From contig JABSOX010000011.1 of the NCBI GenBank assembly GCA_013215655.1, positions 13,024 through 77,023 of the forward strand: a stretch of 64,000 nucleotides of DNA, read 5' to 3'. This document shows positions 43,772 to 53,456 of this stretch, in pieces (within the stretch, counting starts at the first letter, position 1; each line of letters begins with the position of its first letter). A program made the translations under genes and the position numbers. Source of the DNA: Colwellia sp. GTDB taxonomy: Bacteria > Pseudomonadota > Gammaproteobacteria > Enterobacterales > Alteromonadaceae. Below the pieces are notes generated by a model. The model was not told the origin of the DNA. It did no database searches and was given only the letters and a program-made list of their open reading frames with translations.

Positions 43772-45790
43772 ATGAAACTAAACCCCGGACAAAATGAAGC
43801 CGTTAAATATGTTACTGGCCCTTGCCTGGTCTTGGCTGGTGCCGGTAGCGGTAAAACTGGGGTTATATGTCAAAAAATCGCTTATCTTATTCAAAAATGT
43901 GACTACAAAGCGCGCAATATTGCCGCAGTAACTTTTACCAATAAAGCCGCACGTGAAATGAAAGAACGCATCGTCAAAATGATGGATAAACATTTAACCC
44001 GTGGCTTAACGGTCTCCACCTTTCACTCGTTAGGTTTAGATATTATTCGTAAAGAAATAAAAACCTTAGGTTACAAACCCGGATTTACCCTTTTTGACGA
44101 CCAAGATTCGCTGGCATTATTAAAAGAACTCACCAATGACGAATTTGATGGTGATAAAGATTTACTCAGCAAATTACAAAGCATGATTTCCAATTGGAAG
44201 AATGACTTGTTATTGCCTGATACGGTAATAAAAATGTCAAGTGATGCCGATACGGCTATGTATGCTGAATTTTATGTTTCCTATCAAAAGCATATGACAG
44301 CATACAACGCTTTAGATTTTGATGATCTCATTCTTATTCCAACCTTGCTATTAAAAAACTTTCCAGAAGTACGTGCTCGTTGGCAGAAAAAAATACAATA
44401 CCTGTTAGTTGACGAATACCAAGATACTAATGCTAGCCAATACGAATTGGTCAAGCAAATCGCTGGTGAGAAAGCGTTATTAACTGTGGTAGGTGACGAT
44501 GACCAATCTATTTATTCATGGCGTGGCGCCAAACCACAAAATCTCGTGCTTTTAGGTGAAGATTATCCTAACTTAAAGCTCATTAAACTCGAACAAAATT
44601 ATCGCTCTAGTGGTCGTATATTAAAATGCGCCAACATTCTTATTGCCAATAATCCTCATGTTTACGAAAAAACCTTGTTTAGTGCACTCAATTACGGCGT
44701 TCACTTACGTGTATTACAAACCAAAAATGAAGAGAATGAAGTAGAACGTATTGTTGGTGAACTCATTGGTCATCGTTTTTTAAATAAAGCCAAATTTAAA
44801 AACTACGCCATTTTATACCGAGGTAATCATCAGTCTCGTTTGCTTGAAAAAGCTTTAATGACTAACCGTATACCTTATAAAATTAGTGGTGGTACCTCGT
44901 TTTTCTCTCGAGCAGAAATCAAAGATATGATGGCGTTTTTACGGGTTTTAGTGAATCCTGATGACGACAATGCCTTTTTACGCATAGTCAACGTTCCTCG
45001 CCGCGAGATAGGACCGACAACATTAGAGAAATTGGGCAGCTACGCTAATATGCGCCAGATAAGTATGTTTGCAGCAAGTTTTGAATTAGGGCTAGAGCAG
45101 CACTTAACTGGTCGAGGGTTATTTCATGTACAAAAATTTACCCAATGGTTAGTCGCCACAGCAGATCATGCTGAGCGCGGCGATACTCCGGCAGTCCTGC
45201 GCGCGATGGTACGTGAAATAAACTATGAAGATTGGTTATACGATACCTCTCCTAGCGCCAAAGCTGCTGAAATGCGCATGAAAAATGTCACCCAATTATT
45301 TAGTTGGGTACAGCAAATGCTAGAAGGTAATGACGATGATGACCCCATGACCTTGCCACAAGTTGTTACTCGCTTAATATTACGCGACATGATGGAGCGT
45401 GGCGAAGATGAAGACGATGCCGATCAAGTACAACTCATGACTTTGCATGCCTCTAAAGGATTAGAATTTCCTTACGTATTTTTAATTGGTATGGAAGAAG
45501 GTTTATTACCTCATCAAACCAGCATGGATGAAGGTAACGTTGAAGAAGAGCGCCGCCTCGCCTATGTAGGTATTACCCGCGCACAAAAAGAACTAATTTT
45601 TACTTATGCCCGTGAACGCCGTCAGTTTGGTGAAGTATCCCGTACCGAAGCCAGTCGATTTTTACACGAATTACCACAAGACGACTTAAGTTGGGAATTA
45701 GCTCCAACCAAAAAAAGCATCGAACATAAACAAGCAACAGCAAAACAAGGTGTCGCTAATTTACGAGATATGTTAAAGAAGAAGACTTAG
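43772..45790 (+). CDS. rep: ATP-dependent DNA helicase Rep
   Basis: The 672-residue UvrD/Rep-type SF1 helicase moves 3' to 5' and helps replication forks past bound proteins. Motifs in order: Q motif and Walker [14 protein letters not shown], motif [10 protein letters not shown], motif [17 protein letters not shown], motif [15 protein letters not shown] and motif [16 protein letters not shown]. Length and C-terminus are normal for Rep. Confidence 0.96.
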   Translation: MKLNPGQNEAVKYVTGPCLVLAGAGSGKTGVICQKIAYLIQKCDYKARNIAAVTFTNKAAREMKERIVKMMDKHLTRGLTVSTFHSLGLDIIRKEIKTLGYKPGFTLFDDQDSLALLKELTNDEFDGDKDLLSKLQSMISNWKNDLLLPDTVIKMSSDADTAMYAEFYVSYQKHMTAYNALDFDDLILIPTLLLKNFPEVRARWQKKIQYLLVDEYQDTNASQYELVKQIAGEKALLTVVGDDDQSIYSWRGAKPQNLVLLGEDYPNLKLIKLEQNYRSSGRILKCANILIANNPHVYEKTLFSALNYGVHLRVLQTKNEENEVERIVGELIGHRFLNKAKFKNYAILYRGNHQSRLLEKALMTNRIPYKISGGTSFFSRAEIKDMMAFLRVLVNPDDDNAFLRIVNVPRREIGPTTLEKLGSYANMRQISMFAASFELGLEQHLTGRGLFHVQKFTQWLVATADHAERGDTPAVLRAMVREINYEDWLYDTSPSAKAAEMRMKNVTQLFSWVQQMLEGNDDDDPMTLPQVVTRLILRDMMERGEDEDDADQVQLMTLHASKGLEFPYVFLIGMEEGLLPHQTSMDEGNVEEERRLAYVGITRAQKELIFTYARERRQFGEVSRTEASRFLHELPQDDLSWELAPTKKSIEHKQATAKQGVANLRDMLKKKT

Positions 45791-45874
45791 CGAAATAATT
45801 TTTAGTTAAGTCTTTTAATTTCATGCCGATATATTGAAATATAGGCAATTTATCTCATTAGGAAAGCATAATAA

Positions 45875-46315
45875 ATGGAATTACAGACTAAAAACATGCA
45901 GGTGACTATTGCGCCTATACACCAAGAACAGATCTCAGCATCTGAGCAAGCAATCTTAAAAATTGCTACTGAAACAAATGCAACATCACCCTCCTCTGAA
46001 AAACGCTTACCAGCAGACCAAGTCAACATATCTGAAGAAGCTCGTCAAAAAAGTATTGATGACAAAAATCAAGCAGCAATGCGAAAAATGCTCGGCAAGG
46101 AAGAAGTTGACGAAACTAAAAATGAAGGACAAAAGACATTAGATGAGCAGATTGCCGAGTTACAAGAGAAGATAGCCAAATTAACGACCGATATTGCGCA
46201 AGAGCGTCGCAGTGGTAATGATGAAAAGGCTAAGACCATGGAGTCGGAATTAGCCATGTTAAATGCGCAACTGTTACAATTGATAGAACAAAAAATGGAA
46301 ACTGCAAAAACTTAA
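45875..46315 (+). CDS. Hypothetical coiled-coil protein
   Basis: The 146-residue soluble, highly charged product has a disordered N-terminal half, an ADQVNISEEARQ segment, and a strong coiled coil at about residues 92-140 (LDEQIAELQEKIAKLTTDIA). The ATG follows TTAGGAAAGC. I do not recognise the family. The ADxVxIS motif recalls flagellar anti-sigma-like small proteins, but that is weak. It is convergent with the TonB receptor gene. Confidence 0.65.
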   Translation: MELQTKNMQVTIAPIHQEQISASEQAILKIATETNATSPSSEKRLPADQVNISEEARQKSIDDKNQAAMRKMLGKEEVDETKNEGQKTLDEQIAELQEKIAKLTTDIAQERRSGNDEKAKTMESELAMLNAQLLQLIEQKMETAKT

Positions 46316-46368
46316 CAATCAGCTCACTTAATACACATAAAATGCACAGTACATGCCATTTTCATAAA

Positions 46369-46393
46369 TAAAAAAAAGGGGATTACTCCCCCC
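46369..46393 (-). terminator. Terminator of the first TonB receptor gene
   Basis: On the minus strand GGGGA-GTAA-TCCCC is followed by a T-run of about nine, some 20 bases past the receptor stop. Confidence 0.75.
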
Positions 46394-46414
46394 AAAAGGA
46401 AATATATATTATTA

Positions 46415-48958
46415 TTAAAATCTATATGACGCTCGAAGATAATAATAACCACCACCAAAGCCCATGACCGCAGTTACAGGGTATTTAGCACCAAGAATAT
46501 CTGCATATGGATTTTTATTTGGGTATTTATCGAAGATATTTTGTGCTCCAAGTGATACCTGCATATTATCACTAACGGCGTAACTCAATTCCGCATCAAC
46601 GGTTAACGCAGCATCTATATCGATAGGCCAATCACCGACTTCAGCATGAGCTTCATAATGCTCGCCAAAATAGACAAAACGAACAAACGCATCAAAGTCA
46701 CCATTCATGTGATTTATAGTAAAGGTCGCTTTTTGATCTGGTAAACCATCTTCCATTTGTTTAACGACAGTTTCACTAACGTATTCTTGGTTCCAGTTAT
46801 CAATACTTGTATCCGTCCAATTGTAGGCGAGGCTATACTTAGTGTCTCCACCAAACATAGCTACTTGATAATTAGCTACTACATCAATCCCTTTGGTGGT
46901 TGTATCGAAGTCATTGGTAAAATATTTAACACTATCAAAGCTGCTTGCATCAAGAATGCCAATAGCTTCAAGTGATGCAACGTCGCTATCTGTTACTTTA
47001 AAATCTTTTGATAGCGTAATACGGTCTTTTACTTCAATGTTAAAATAGTCAACGGTGACAAATAGTTCATCAAATTGAAATACGGCACCAAAAGCAAAAC
47101 TGGTTGAATCTTCAGCTTCAAGTTGTTTGCCGCCTTTAAGTAAAGCAATAGCATTCGTTGGTGCTAGTGTTGCTTGGTCAACTAAATTACCTTCTTGATT
47201 TAGTGAAGTACTGACGTTACTAGCGTTACTTTGCCCAACAGTTGGCGCTCTAAATCCTGTGCCAATGGAGCCACGAAGCGATAAGTTATCCGTGGTTTTC
47301 CAGTGTAGCGATACTTTAGCATTGGTCGTTGCGCCAAAATCACTAAAATCTTCATAACGTGCAGCGACGCCTATTCGAATGTCGTCGCTTAAATAAGCTT
47401 CTATATCAACATAAGCTGCAATGTTCGAACGCTCAAATAAACCCGCATGCTCAGGTTTGAATCCAGGAAATCCATTAGAACCAACATTAAAGCCTTGTTT
47501 ATATAAGGGTAATGAAAGCGTTGTATCGCCTAAAGAATATGAGGCGGGATCACCACTTTTTATCTCAAACGATTCTTCTCGATATTCTAAGCCACCTGCA
47601 ATATTTACTTCGTCATCTGACCAGCCAACGGATAATGGATAAGAAAGATCTAATGTATAGCTTGTATCAAGTTCAATATATTGTCCGGGACTAAAGTCAC
47701 GGGGAGAATCAGGTCCCATCGCAGAATTTAGTGTATCGGTAATGGCAAAGTTTGAAGCATGTCGGCCAATTGATGCACTTAGATCGTAAAGGATGCCACT
47801 GTCTAACTCTCCTTTAGTGCCGATAGCAATAGCAGTATCAACCACTTTGCCACCAAAATGAGGCGTAAATCCACCGGGAATATTTTCATAATGAGAAAAA
47901 CAATTTGGATCATCAATAATACTTTGTAGTCCACTAGGATCTGGTGCGTTATTAACAATATTTACCGTTGGGCAACTAATACCATCATCCGGCGTTAAAT
48001 CGCCGACTAATAAAGTATTATTTGGTCCGCCATACACGCCACCACGGTTATTAGGATTTCTGAAATAAAAACTACCCACAACTTCTTTTTCAGCCCAATT
48101 ACCAAATAAATAAAATTCTTTATCATTACCTAAATCTAAACCAATATTGGCAAACAGTTTAAAATTGTTTTTAGTCTCAGGGTTACCCCACACTTGCACA
48201 GGGTTGGCCACATAACTGTTGCCTGCATCAATAAGCCCTTGGGCATCGGCCCTTTGCACAGACCTATCTGTTGCATCACTTTCACTTAATTCAAAACTTA
48301 AGTTAACAAAACCATCTTCAGTAAAAGGCAGACCAATATTTCCTGCAACTAAATTACTTTGACCGTCACCTTCGTAATATTCTCCGGTTTGAAACTGTAA
48401 GACTCCACCTTCACTATCATCTTTAAGTTGAAAATTAATAACGCCTGCAATAGCATCTGAGCCATATTGAGCAGCCGCACCGTCTCTAAGCACTTCAACT
48501 TGTTTTAAAGCAATTGCTGGAATAACCGAAATATCAGGACCATGTGCACCATTATTCACACCACCTGTGGTCCAAGTAATCACCGATGCACGATGACGGC
48601 GTTTACCATTAACTAAAACGAGTGTATTGTCTGACGGCAGGCCTCTTAAATTTGCGGGACGTACCAAAGTTGCCGCATCATTAATCGACTGTGTATTAAC
48701 ATTATAAGATGGCACTATATTCGTTAACACTGAACTAATGTCGCCAAAACCGCTTTTCATCAGTTCATCATCATCAATAATATCAATAGGAACTGATGAA
48801 TCTGCAACCGATCGTGGTGCCGATCTTGTACCTATTACAACAATATTTTCAATTTCACTATTATCTTTTTCTACAGAAGATTCTGTCTCAGCGGTATATC
48901 CGATATTGGCAGTTAAAGCGAGAGTCACTGCCATTGTTATTTTTGCTAGTTTCATCAT
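46415..48958 (-). CDS. TonB-dependent outer-membrane receptor
   Basis: The 847-residue protein has a signal peptide (MMKLAKITMAVTLALTANIGYT), a TonB-box-like region (IENIVVIGTRS) and a plug domain (about 55-175, with DNTLVLVNGKRRHR and GAAAQYGSDAIAGVINF). The 22-strand barrel ends in the typical aromatic YLRASYRF. It should import a large or scarce ligand using TonB energy. Two LacI-type operators lie upstream (48985 and 49062), tying it to the mannosidase/peptidase locus, so an oligosaccharide or glycopeptide ligand is inferred. No SusD-like partner is present, as expected outside Bacteroidetes. Confidence 0.93.
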   Translation of the reverse strand: MMKLAKITMAVTLALTANIGYTAETESSVEKDNSEIENIVVIGTRSAPRSVADSSVPIDIIDDDELMKSGFGDISSVLTNIVPSYNVNTQSINDAATLVRPANLRGLPSDNTLVLVNGKRRHRASVITWTTGGVNNGAHGPDISVIPAIALKQVEVLRDGAAAQYGSDAIAGVINFQLKDDSEGGVLQFQTGEYYEGDGQSNLVAGNIGLPFTEDGFVNLSFELSESDATDRSVQRADAQGLIDAGNSYVANPVQVWGNPETKNNFKLFANIGLDLGNDKEFYLFGNWAEKEVVGSFYFRNPNNRGGVYGGPNNTLLVGDLTPDDGISCPTVNIVNNAPDPSGLQSIIDDPNCFSHYENIPGGFTPHFGGKVVDTAIAIGTKGELDSGILYDLSASIGRHASNFAITDTLNSAMGPDSPRDFSPGQYIELDTSYTLDLSYPLSVGWSDDEVNIAGGLEYREESFEIKSGDPASYSLGDTTLSLPLYKQGFNVGSNGFPGFKPEHAGLFERSNIAAYVDIEAYLSDDIRIGVAARYEDFSDFGATTNAKVSLHWKTTDNLSLRGSIGTGFRAPTVGQSNASNVSTSLNQEGNLVDQATLAPTNAIALLKGGKQLEAEDSTSFAFGAVFQFDELFVTVDYFNIEVKDRITLSKDFKVTDSDVASLEAIGILDASSFDSVKYFTNDFDTTTKGIDVVANYQVAMFGGDTKYSLAYNWTDTSIDNWNQEYVSETVVKQMEDGLPDQKATFTINHMNGDFDAFVRFVYFGEHYEAHAEVGDWPIDIDAALTVDAELSYAVSDNMQVSLGAQNIFDKYPNKNPYADILGAKYPVTAVMGFGGGYYYLRASYRF

Positions 48959-48984
48959 TACCTCTATTTATTTTGATTGTTTTA

Positions 48985-48996
48985 TAGAACGTTCCA
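48985..48996. promoter_or_regulatory. LacI-type operator (imperfect)
   Basis: TAGAACGTTCCA differs at one base from the perfect palindrome found at four other places in this locus. It lies 27 bases before the receptor start, centred 77 bp from the second site. Confidence 0.7.
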
Positions 48997-49061
48997 TTTT
49001 ATTTTCTCCTTTAAAATAACATTACAAATAAAGATGAAGTATAAATAACAAACCAATTAAC

Positions 49062-49073
49062 TGGAACGTTCCA
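49062..49073. promoter_or_regulatory. LacI-type operator
   Basis: Perfect palindrome TGGAACGTTCCA, flanked by TTAA on both sides, 103 bases before the TonB receptor start. The rest of 49074-49416 shows no gene. Confidence 0.8.
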
Positions 49074-49416
49074 ATTAATAAAATATACTATTTAAGTAGA
49101 TAGTCAAACAGTATTTATATTTAAATAATTGACACCGCTTACTATTTTGGTTGTAAATCCCACTATAAATAGTCGATAAACTCAGCAATGCTGGGTAAAA
49201 GGTCATTAATAAAGCGATGAAATTATCAGATGATTGCCTCATTTCGTCTTTGACTTTTAATTACCTTTTGCAAAAAGTGCTAAAAATACGATGAACTCTG
49301 GAAAAAAGGCCTTAGAAGTCGTTAATTGTTCTGATTTATTACCGGTTTGCCAAACGATCACTTCAGCCACAACTTAGTGATTTATCTACCGCAACATAAA
49401 CTGCACAGCAAATGAG

Positions 49417-51012
49417 TTAGTTTTTGTTGACCAGCACTTTTGGCTTCCCTTTCCACTCCGGTAATTTCAAACGATTATTGGGATGCTTTTTATTGTATTG
49501 ATCAACATAAGCGGTATATTTATTCCATAAGTCGTCAACATCTTCATTAATAATATCATTAATGGCCGCTTTAAAGCTCCATGGCTTAATCGTTAAAGGC
49601 GACTGATTAAACTTGTAAGCAAACTCAGAGTCATAATTATCGGCAATCCAGTTTAAGAAAAAACCCGTTGTGGTATATCCTGAAAGGTAACGATCGTTGA
49701 CTTTCGTTGTTCGGTTAATTCGTCCTGAATCAGGTGAGCGAGTCAGGTGATGTTTTCCTCTGATACGAACCAGATCAGCAACCCCTTCAAGAAATGCATA
49801 ATAATCATGACCCGGCGAGTAAACATCTTTAATCGTTTCTGGCTTCGATTGATAACCATGTACCAGCTCATGCCATAAAACGCCGTAAATTTCATATTTC
49901 ACTGCATCATCGGGCTGTTCTGCAAGGCCATATTGTAGATAGCGAGTACTAAAATAAAGCTGCATGTTTTTACCTGAGCCACCACGAGCAGCCAATACAT
50001 CACTCCAGTTGTATTGGAAAGTCACCGTCTCAAATTCAGGCACTTCAGTAATATTACGATAAAGATATTTACAAACTTCCAGGGAGACCTCATTAATTGC
50101 TGCCGTTAAATCAGGAACAATTCGATTAACCCGTTTAAAACCTTCAGAATCAGTATCTTGATGGGCTAACATCACTTTTGGGTAGTAAAATCCTTGCCAG
50201 GGATTGGCTGGATCATAAGAAACCACAAAGCGCTTTTTCAATTTGGAGTGTGTGCCAAACTTATTTTTAACGGTTAAGGTCACATCATGTCCACCAGGTT
50301 TGTTAAATACGACCTTCGGATTTCTTTTATTACTGGTTGTCGGAGTAGCATTCTCAAAGGTCCACTGCCACTCCGTTGGTGAATTAGGGGACTCATCAGT
50401 AAAAGTAACGGCCTGATCAAATTTTACTTTGGTTGCCGAGGCTGAGAACTGCGCAACAGGCTCGCTGGTGATACCCTGAAGTTCCAATTCGGCGATTTGT
50501 AAGTAGGTATCGCCCCAAGTGGTCGGCCTGGTCTGAGTAAAATGATATCGATACTGGGAATACTTTGTTGTATTGCCCGATATCTGGTATTGATTAGTCA
50601 CTCTTCGCCCGGTGAATGCCTGCTCACTTTGGATATCAATTGTAGTCCAGTTTGTTCCATCATTTGACGCTTCCAGTGTCCATTCTTTTGGGTCTCGACC
50701 CGGAGCATCGCCGCCAGAAGTTATCTGATATCCGGTGAGTACTTTAGGAGTTTTGGTCTTAAAAATAACCCAGGCCGATTTATGTATAGCTAAAAACTTG
50801 GATCCTTTGTCACCATCAAAGAGATTATTTACACCTTCTGCTGCTGGAGAATCTTTATGTTCAGTTGCCATTGAAAAAGGAAAATCCAAGAAATTAACCG
50901 ATGCAATGGATATCGCTTTCTCAGTTGTTGTACCATTGGATTGATCTGTTGTGACGCACGCTACCAACCCTCCTACCAAGGCTGCTATAGTGAGAATTTT
51001 TACTAGTTTCAT
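49417..51012 (-). CDS. Lipoprotein F5/8C-PKD-basic secretory protein peptidase
   Basis: The 531-residue lipoprotein (lipobox LVAC, Cys19) has a discoidin/F5/8 type C carbohydrate-binding-like domain at about 40-180 and a PKD domain at about 185-275. A basic-secretory-protein type metallopeptidase domain follows at about 280-515. The zinc site is HELVHGYQ (His381, Glu382, His385) with a downstream EGVADLVRIR helix. It probably sits on the outer membrane and cuts glycoproteins, with F5/8C binding the sugar. The substrate is inferred from neighbouring GH92 genes. No TGGAACGTTCCA site lies directly upstream; its promoter should lie in 51013-51294. Confidence 0.82.
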   Translation of the reverse strand: MKLVKILTIAALVGGLVACVTTDQSNGTTTEKAISIASVNFLDFPFSMATEHKDSPAAEGVNNLFDGDKGSKFLAIHKSAWVIFKTKTPKVLTGYQITSGGDAPGRDPKEWTLEASNDGTNWTTIDIQSEQAFTGRRVTNQYQISGNTTKYSQYRYHFTQTRPTTWGDTYLQIAELELQGITSEPVAQFSASATKVKFDQAVTFTDESPNSPTEWQWTFENATPTTSNKRNPKVVFNKPGGHDVTLTVKNKFGTHSKLKKRFVVSYDPANPWQGFYYPKVMLAHQDTDSEGFKRVNRIVPDLTAAINEVSLEVCKYLYRNITEVPEFETVTFQYNWSDVLAARGGSGKNMQLYFSTRYLQYGLAEQPDDAVKYEIYGVLWHELVHGYQSKPETIKDVYSPGHDYYAFLEGVADLVRIRGKHHLTRSPDSGRINRTTKVNDRYLSGYTTTGFFLNWIADNYDSEFAYKFNQSPLTIKPWSFKAAINDIINEDVDDLWNKYTAYVDQYNKKHPNNRLKLPEWKGKPKVLVNKN

Positions 51013-51294
51013 CTTATATCTCTTGTCTCTCGTTAAGTAGTTTTACCTATATTTGAGTGGTGTCATCAGTGAAAATATTCAAGCTCATCAAGACTAACCA
51101 TCGCGATACCTTTCCTTATAAATATTGTTTGTATTTAATTTTCCGATAGGTCAAATAAATAACACTTTGTACAGTTTTATTTGGAAAACAAAATCGCTAC
51201 GTTCAAAAAATAAAACCTTACCCAAAGTGCTTTTCATTTCAACTAAAGTCACATCCGTGTGACGACATCCTCAATAGACGCAATCTTATAATGG

Positions 51295-53379
51295 TTATAA
51301 GTCTGAGGTTAATAGCGATAACTCCCCTATTTGTATTAGTCGGCCATTATCACCACCAACATTGTCTGCTTCTAGGGTATTTTCAAAACTAAATTGATAA
51401 AACTTATATGCTTTAGTTGCATTATCAATGTCATTGATATAAGTCGTTAATCGTCCAGGAGCTTCAGGATACTGGTTTGTATCAAGTACAGTCCAAGTGA
51501 TACCGTCAGAAGAGCCTGAAATGGTCCATAATGTTGGATCCCTATGTGGATTATCATTGCCCGTTGTAACACCATATTTTTGAAGTAATTTGGCTTCAGG
51601 TAATTCAAAAGTAACAGTGACGGTGTCGACGACTTTTATTGGCGAAAGTTCAGGTGCATAAGTCTCAAGCCACCATGTTTCCTCAATAAATAAATTGGCT
51701 TTGGTATTAACATTATTATCATTGAGTTTATCGGCGGATTCATAGGCTCCCCAAGCAGGAACAACAACGGCCGTAGCGTTTGTACTAATCATGACACCAT
51801 CATCAACGGCGAAGTTAGTATAACCTTCAACACCCGTAGGATAAGGAGGACTAATTCCTTGGGTTTTCAGGTAATCTTGGTACTGAGCTAAAACAACAAA
51901 TGCACCGCGGTCTTCACCAAATATGCTCTTAAATGCTACATCAAAGTCCCATGTTTCTAGGTCTATTGTCGTTTTATTAAATAGATAAATAAAATCGATG
52001 TTTAGGTGGCTATTGGCAACCCACTCAATAAAGAATGAGGTTTGATTATAAGCATCATCATTCCAAGTTTCCATCCAACCAATACCAGCGCGTTTATGTT
52101 CATTATACCCAGCCTTAATACGTATATAATCAGCTAATCCTTCCGTATAAGAATGATAATCCGACCCTTCAACATATCCTCCAGATCTAGGTGAACTATT
52201 ATAGCCATGAGTTAGTTCATGCCATAATATGCCGAGTATTTCATTTCTTAAGGCTTCATCTCCATCTGCCGCTTTATTTGCCATATGCTTGACATCAAAC
52301 TTTAACAACATATGTTGAGGATCACCGTCTTTATCTGATTTGGAAGCAATAGCATCGTAATCACCAGTACTAAAGGTTACTGATTTAAATACCGGAATTT
52401 CGGTGACATCGAGGTATAGAATTTTAGCAATTTCTAAAGAGATATCATGTATCACTTCTTCAAGATCAGGTATCACTCGTTCAAGAGCAGCTTGACCTTC
52501 ATGATCAGGCTCTTCTACAACAAAAGAAACACTTGGCTCTACATAGCCAGCATAAGGGTTTTGCGAATCCCAGATAATAACCATTGATTCCATTACTAAT
52601 GTCGCTTCACCTTTATTATTTGCAGCAGTCAAGGTTACTGTTTTTGGTCCCAATGAAGAGAAAGTAACACTAGGATTTCTTAAATCGCTTGTAGCCGGCG
52701 TTCCACCTTCAAATGTCCAAGACCAAGACGTAGGATTTGCTAATGACTTATCCCAAAACTGAACATCTTCCCCTCTTTCAGCTTTTACTTTGTTACTAGA
52801 AACGGCGACAAGAGGCTTGTCAGCTTTCACTATAAACTCAATTTCAGCTAACTGAAATATACCCACATTGTCATCGCTATTATCAAACATAAATCGATAA
52901 TACTGATACTCATCTTCATTGGTTGAAAGATCATATTCATTTTTTGACCCTCTACCAGAAAAGCTTTGTCCAGAACGACTATCCATCTCAATCCAAGTGC
53001 TATTATCATTTGAAGCTTCTAAAGTCCATGAGGCGGGGTCTCTTAACGGTGCATCATTTCCTGATATTAGGTTGTATCCTAAAATTGGATAGGGCTGTAC
53101 CGCTGAAAAAATAACGGTAACAGAATCACTAAACGAAAGAAATTTGGATCCTGTCACGCCATCAATGAGATTTGCCGGCTGCTCGCCACCTGGCGCATCT
53201 ACTGCGTCTGGTACTTCTATTTGATTACCATTATCAATTGACAAGTTACGTGTAGCTGAACTGGAATTCCCTGGCTCTTCTATAACCCGCGGGGTTATTT
53301 CCATGGGCTTATCATTGCCATTACATGCAGATAATAACGATACGCCAATGGCAATACTGGCTAATGTAATTTTAATCAT
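51295..53379 (-). CDS. Lipoprotein F5/8C-PKD-BSP peptidase-F5/8C
   Basis: The 694-residue lipoprotein (lipobox LSAC, Cys19) has the same order as its neighbour at 49417 plus a second F5/8C domain. The order is F5/8C at about 45-185, PKD at 190-275, BSP metallopeptidase at 280-520 with HELTHGYN (His387, Glu388, His391) and EGLADYIRIK, then F5/8C at about 535-690. The two F5/8C domains share the signature DPxxWTxxxSxDGxxW. It follows the interrupted TonB receptor by 77 bases on the same strand and is probably co-transcribed from the operator at 56323. It and the other two peptidases are paralogs. Confidence 0.83.
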   Translation of the reverse strand: MIKITLASIAIGVSLLSACNGNDKPMEITPRVIEEPGNSSSATRNLSIDNGNQIEVPDAVDAPGGEQPANLIDGVTGSKFLSFSDSVTVIFSAVQPYPILGYNLISGNDAPLRDPASWTLEASNDNSTWIEMDSRSGQSFSGRGSKNEYDLSTNEDEYQYYRFMFDNSDDNVGIFQLAEIEFIVKADKPLVAVSSNKVKAERGEDVQFWDKSLANPTSWSWTFEGGTPATSDLRNPSVTFSSLGPKTVTLTAANNKGEATLVMESMVIIWDSQNPYAGYVEPSVSFVVEEPDHEGQAALERVIPDLEEVIHDISLEIAKILYLDVTEIPVFKSVTFSTGDYDAIASKSDKDGDPQHMLLKFDVKHMANKAADGDEALRNEILGILWHELTHGYNSSPRSGGYVEGSDYHSYTEGLADYIRIKAGYNEHKRAGIGWMETWNDDAYNQTSFFIEWVANSHLNIDFIYLFNKTTIDLETWDFDVAFKSIFGEDRGAFVVLAQYQDYLKTQGISPPYPTGVEGYTNFAVDDGVMISTNATAVVVPAWGAYESADKLNDNNVNTKANLFIEETWWLETYAPELSPIKVVDTVTVTFELPEAKLLQKYGVTTGNDNPHRDPTLWTISGSSDGITWTVLDTNQYPEAPGRLTTYINDIDNATKAYKFYQFSFENTLEADNVGGDNGRLIQIGELSLLTSDL

Positions 53380-53456
53380 GATTTATACCTTAATATTATT
53401 AATTTTATATAGGTTCTTTTAGCAAGGTGCTATTGATATTTACTAGCACTTTTATG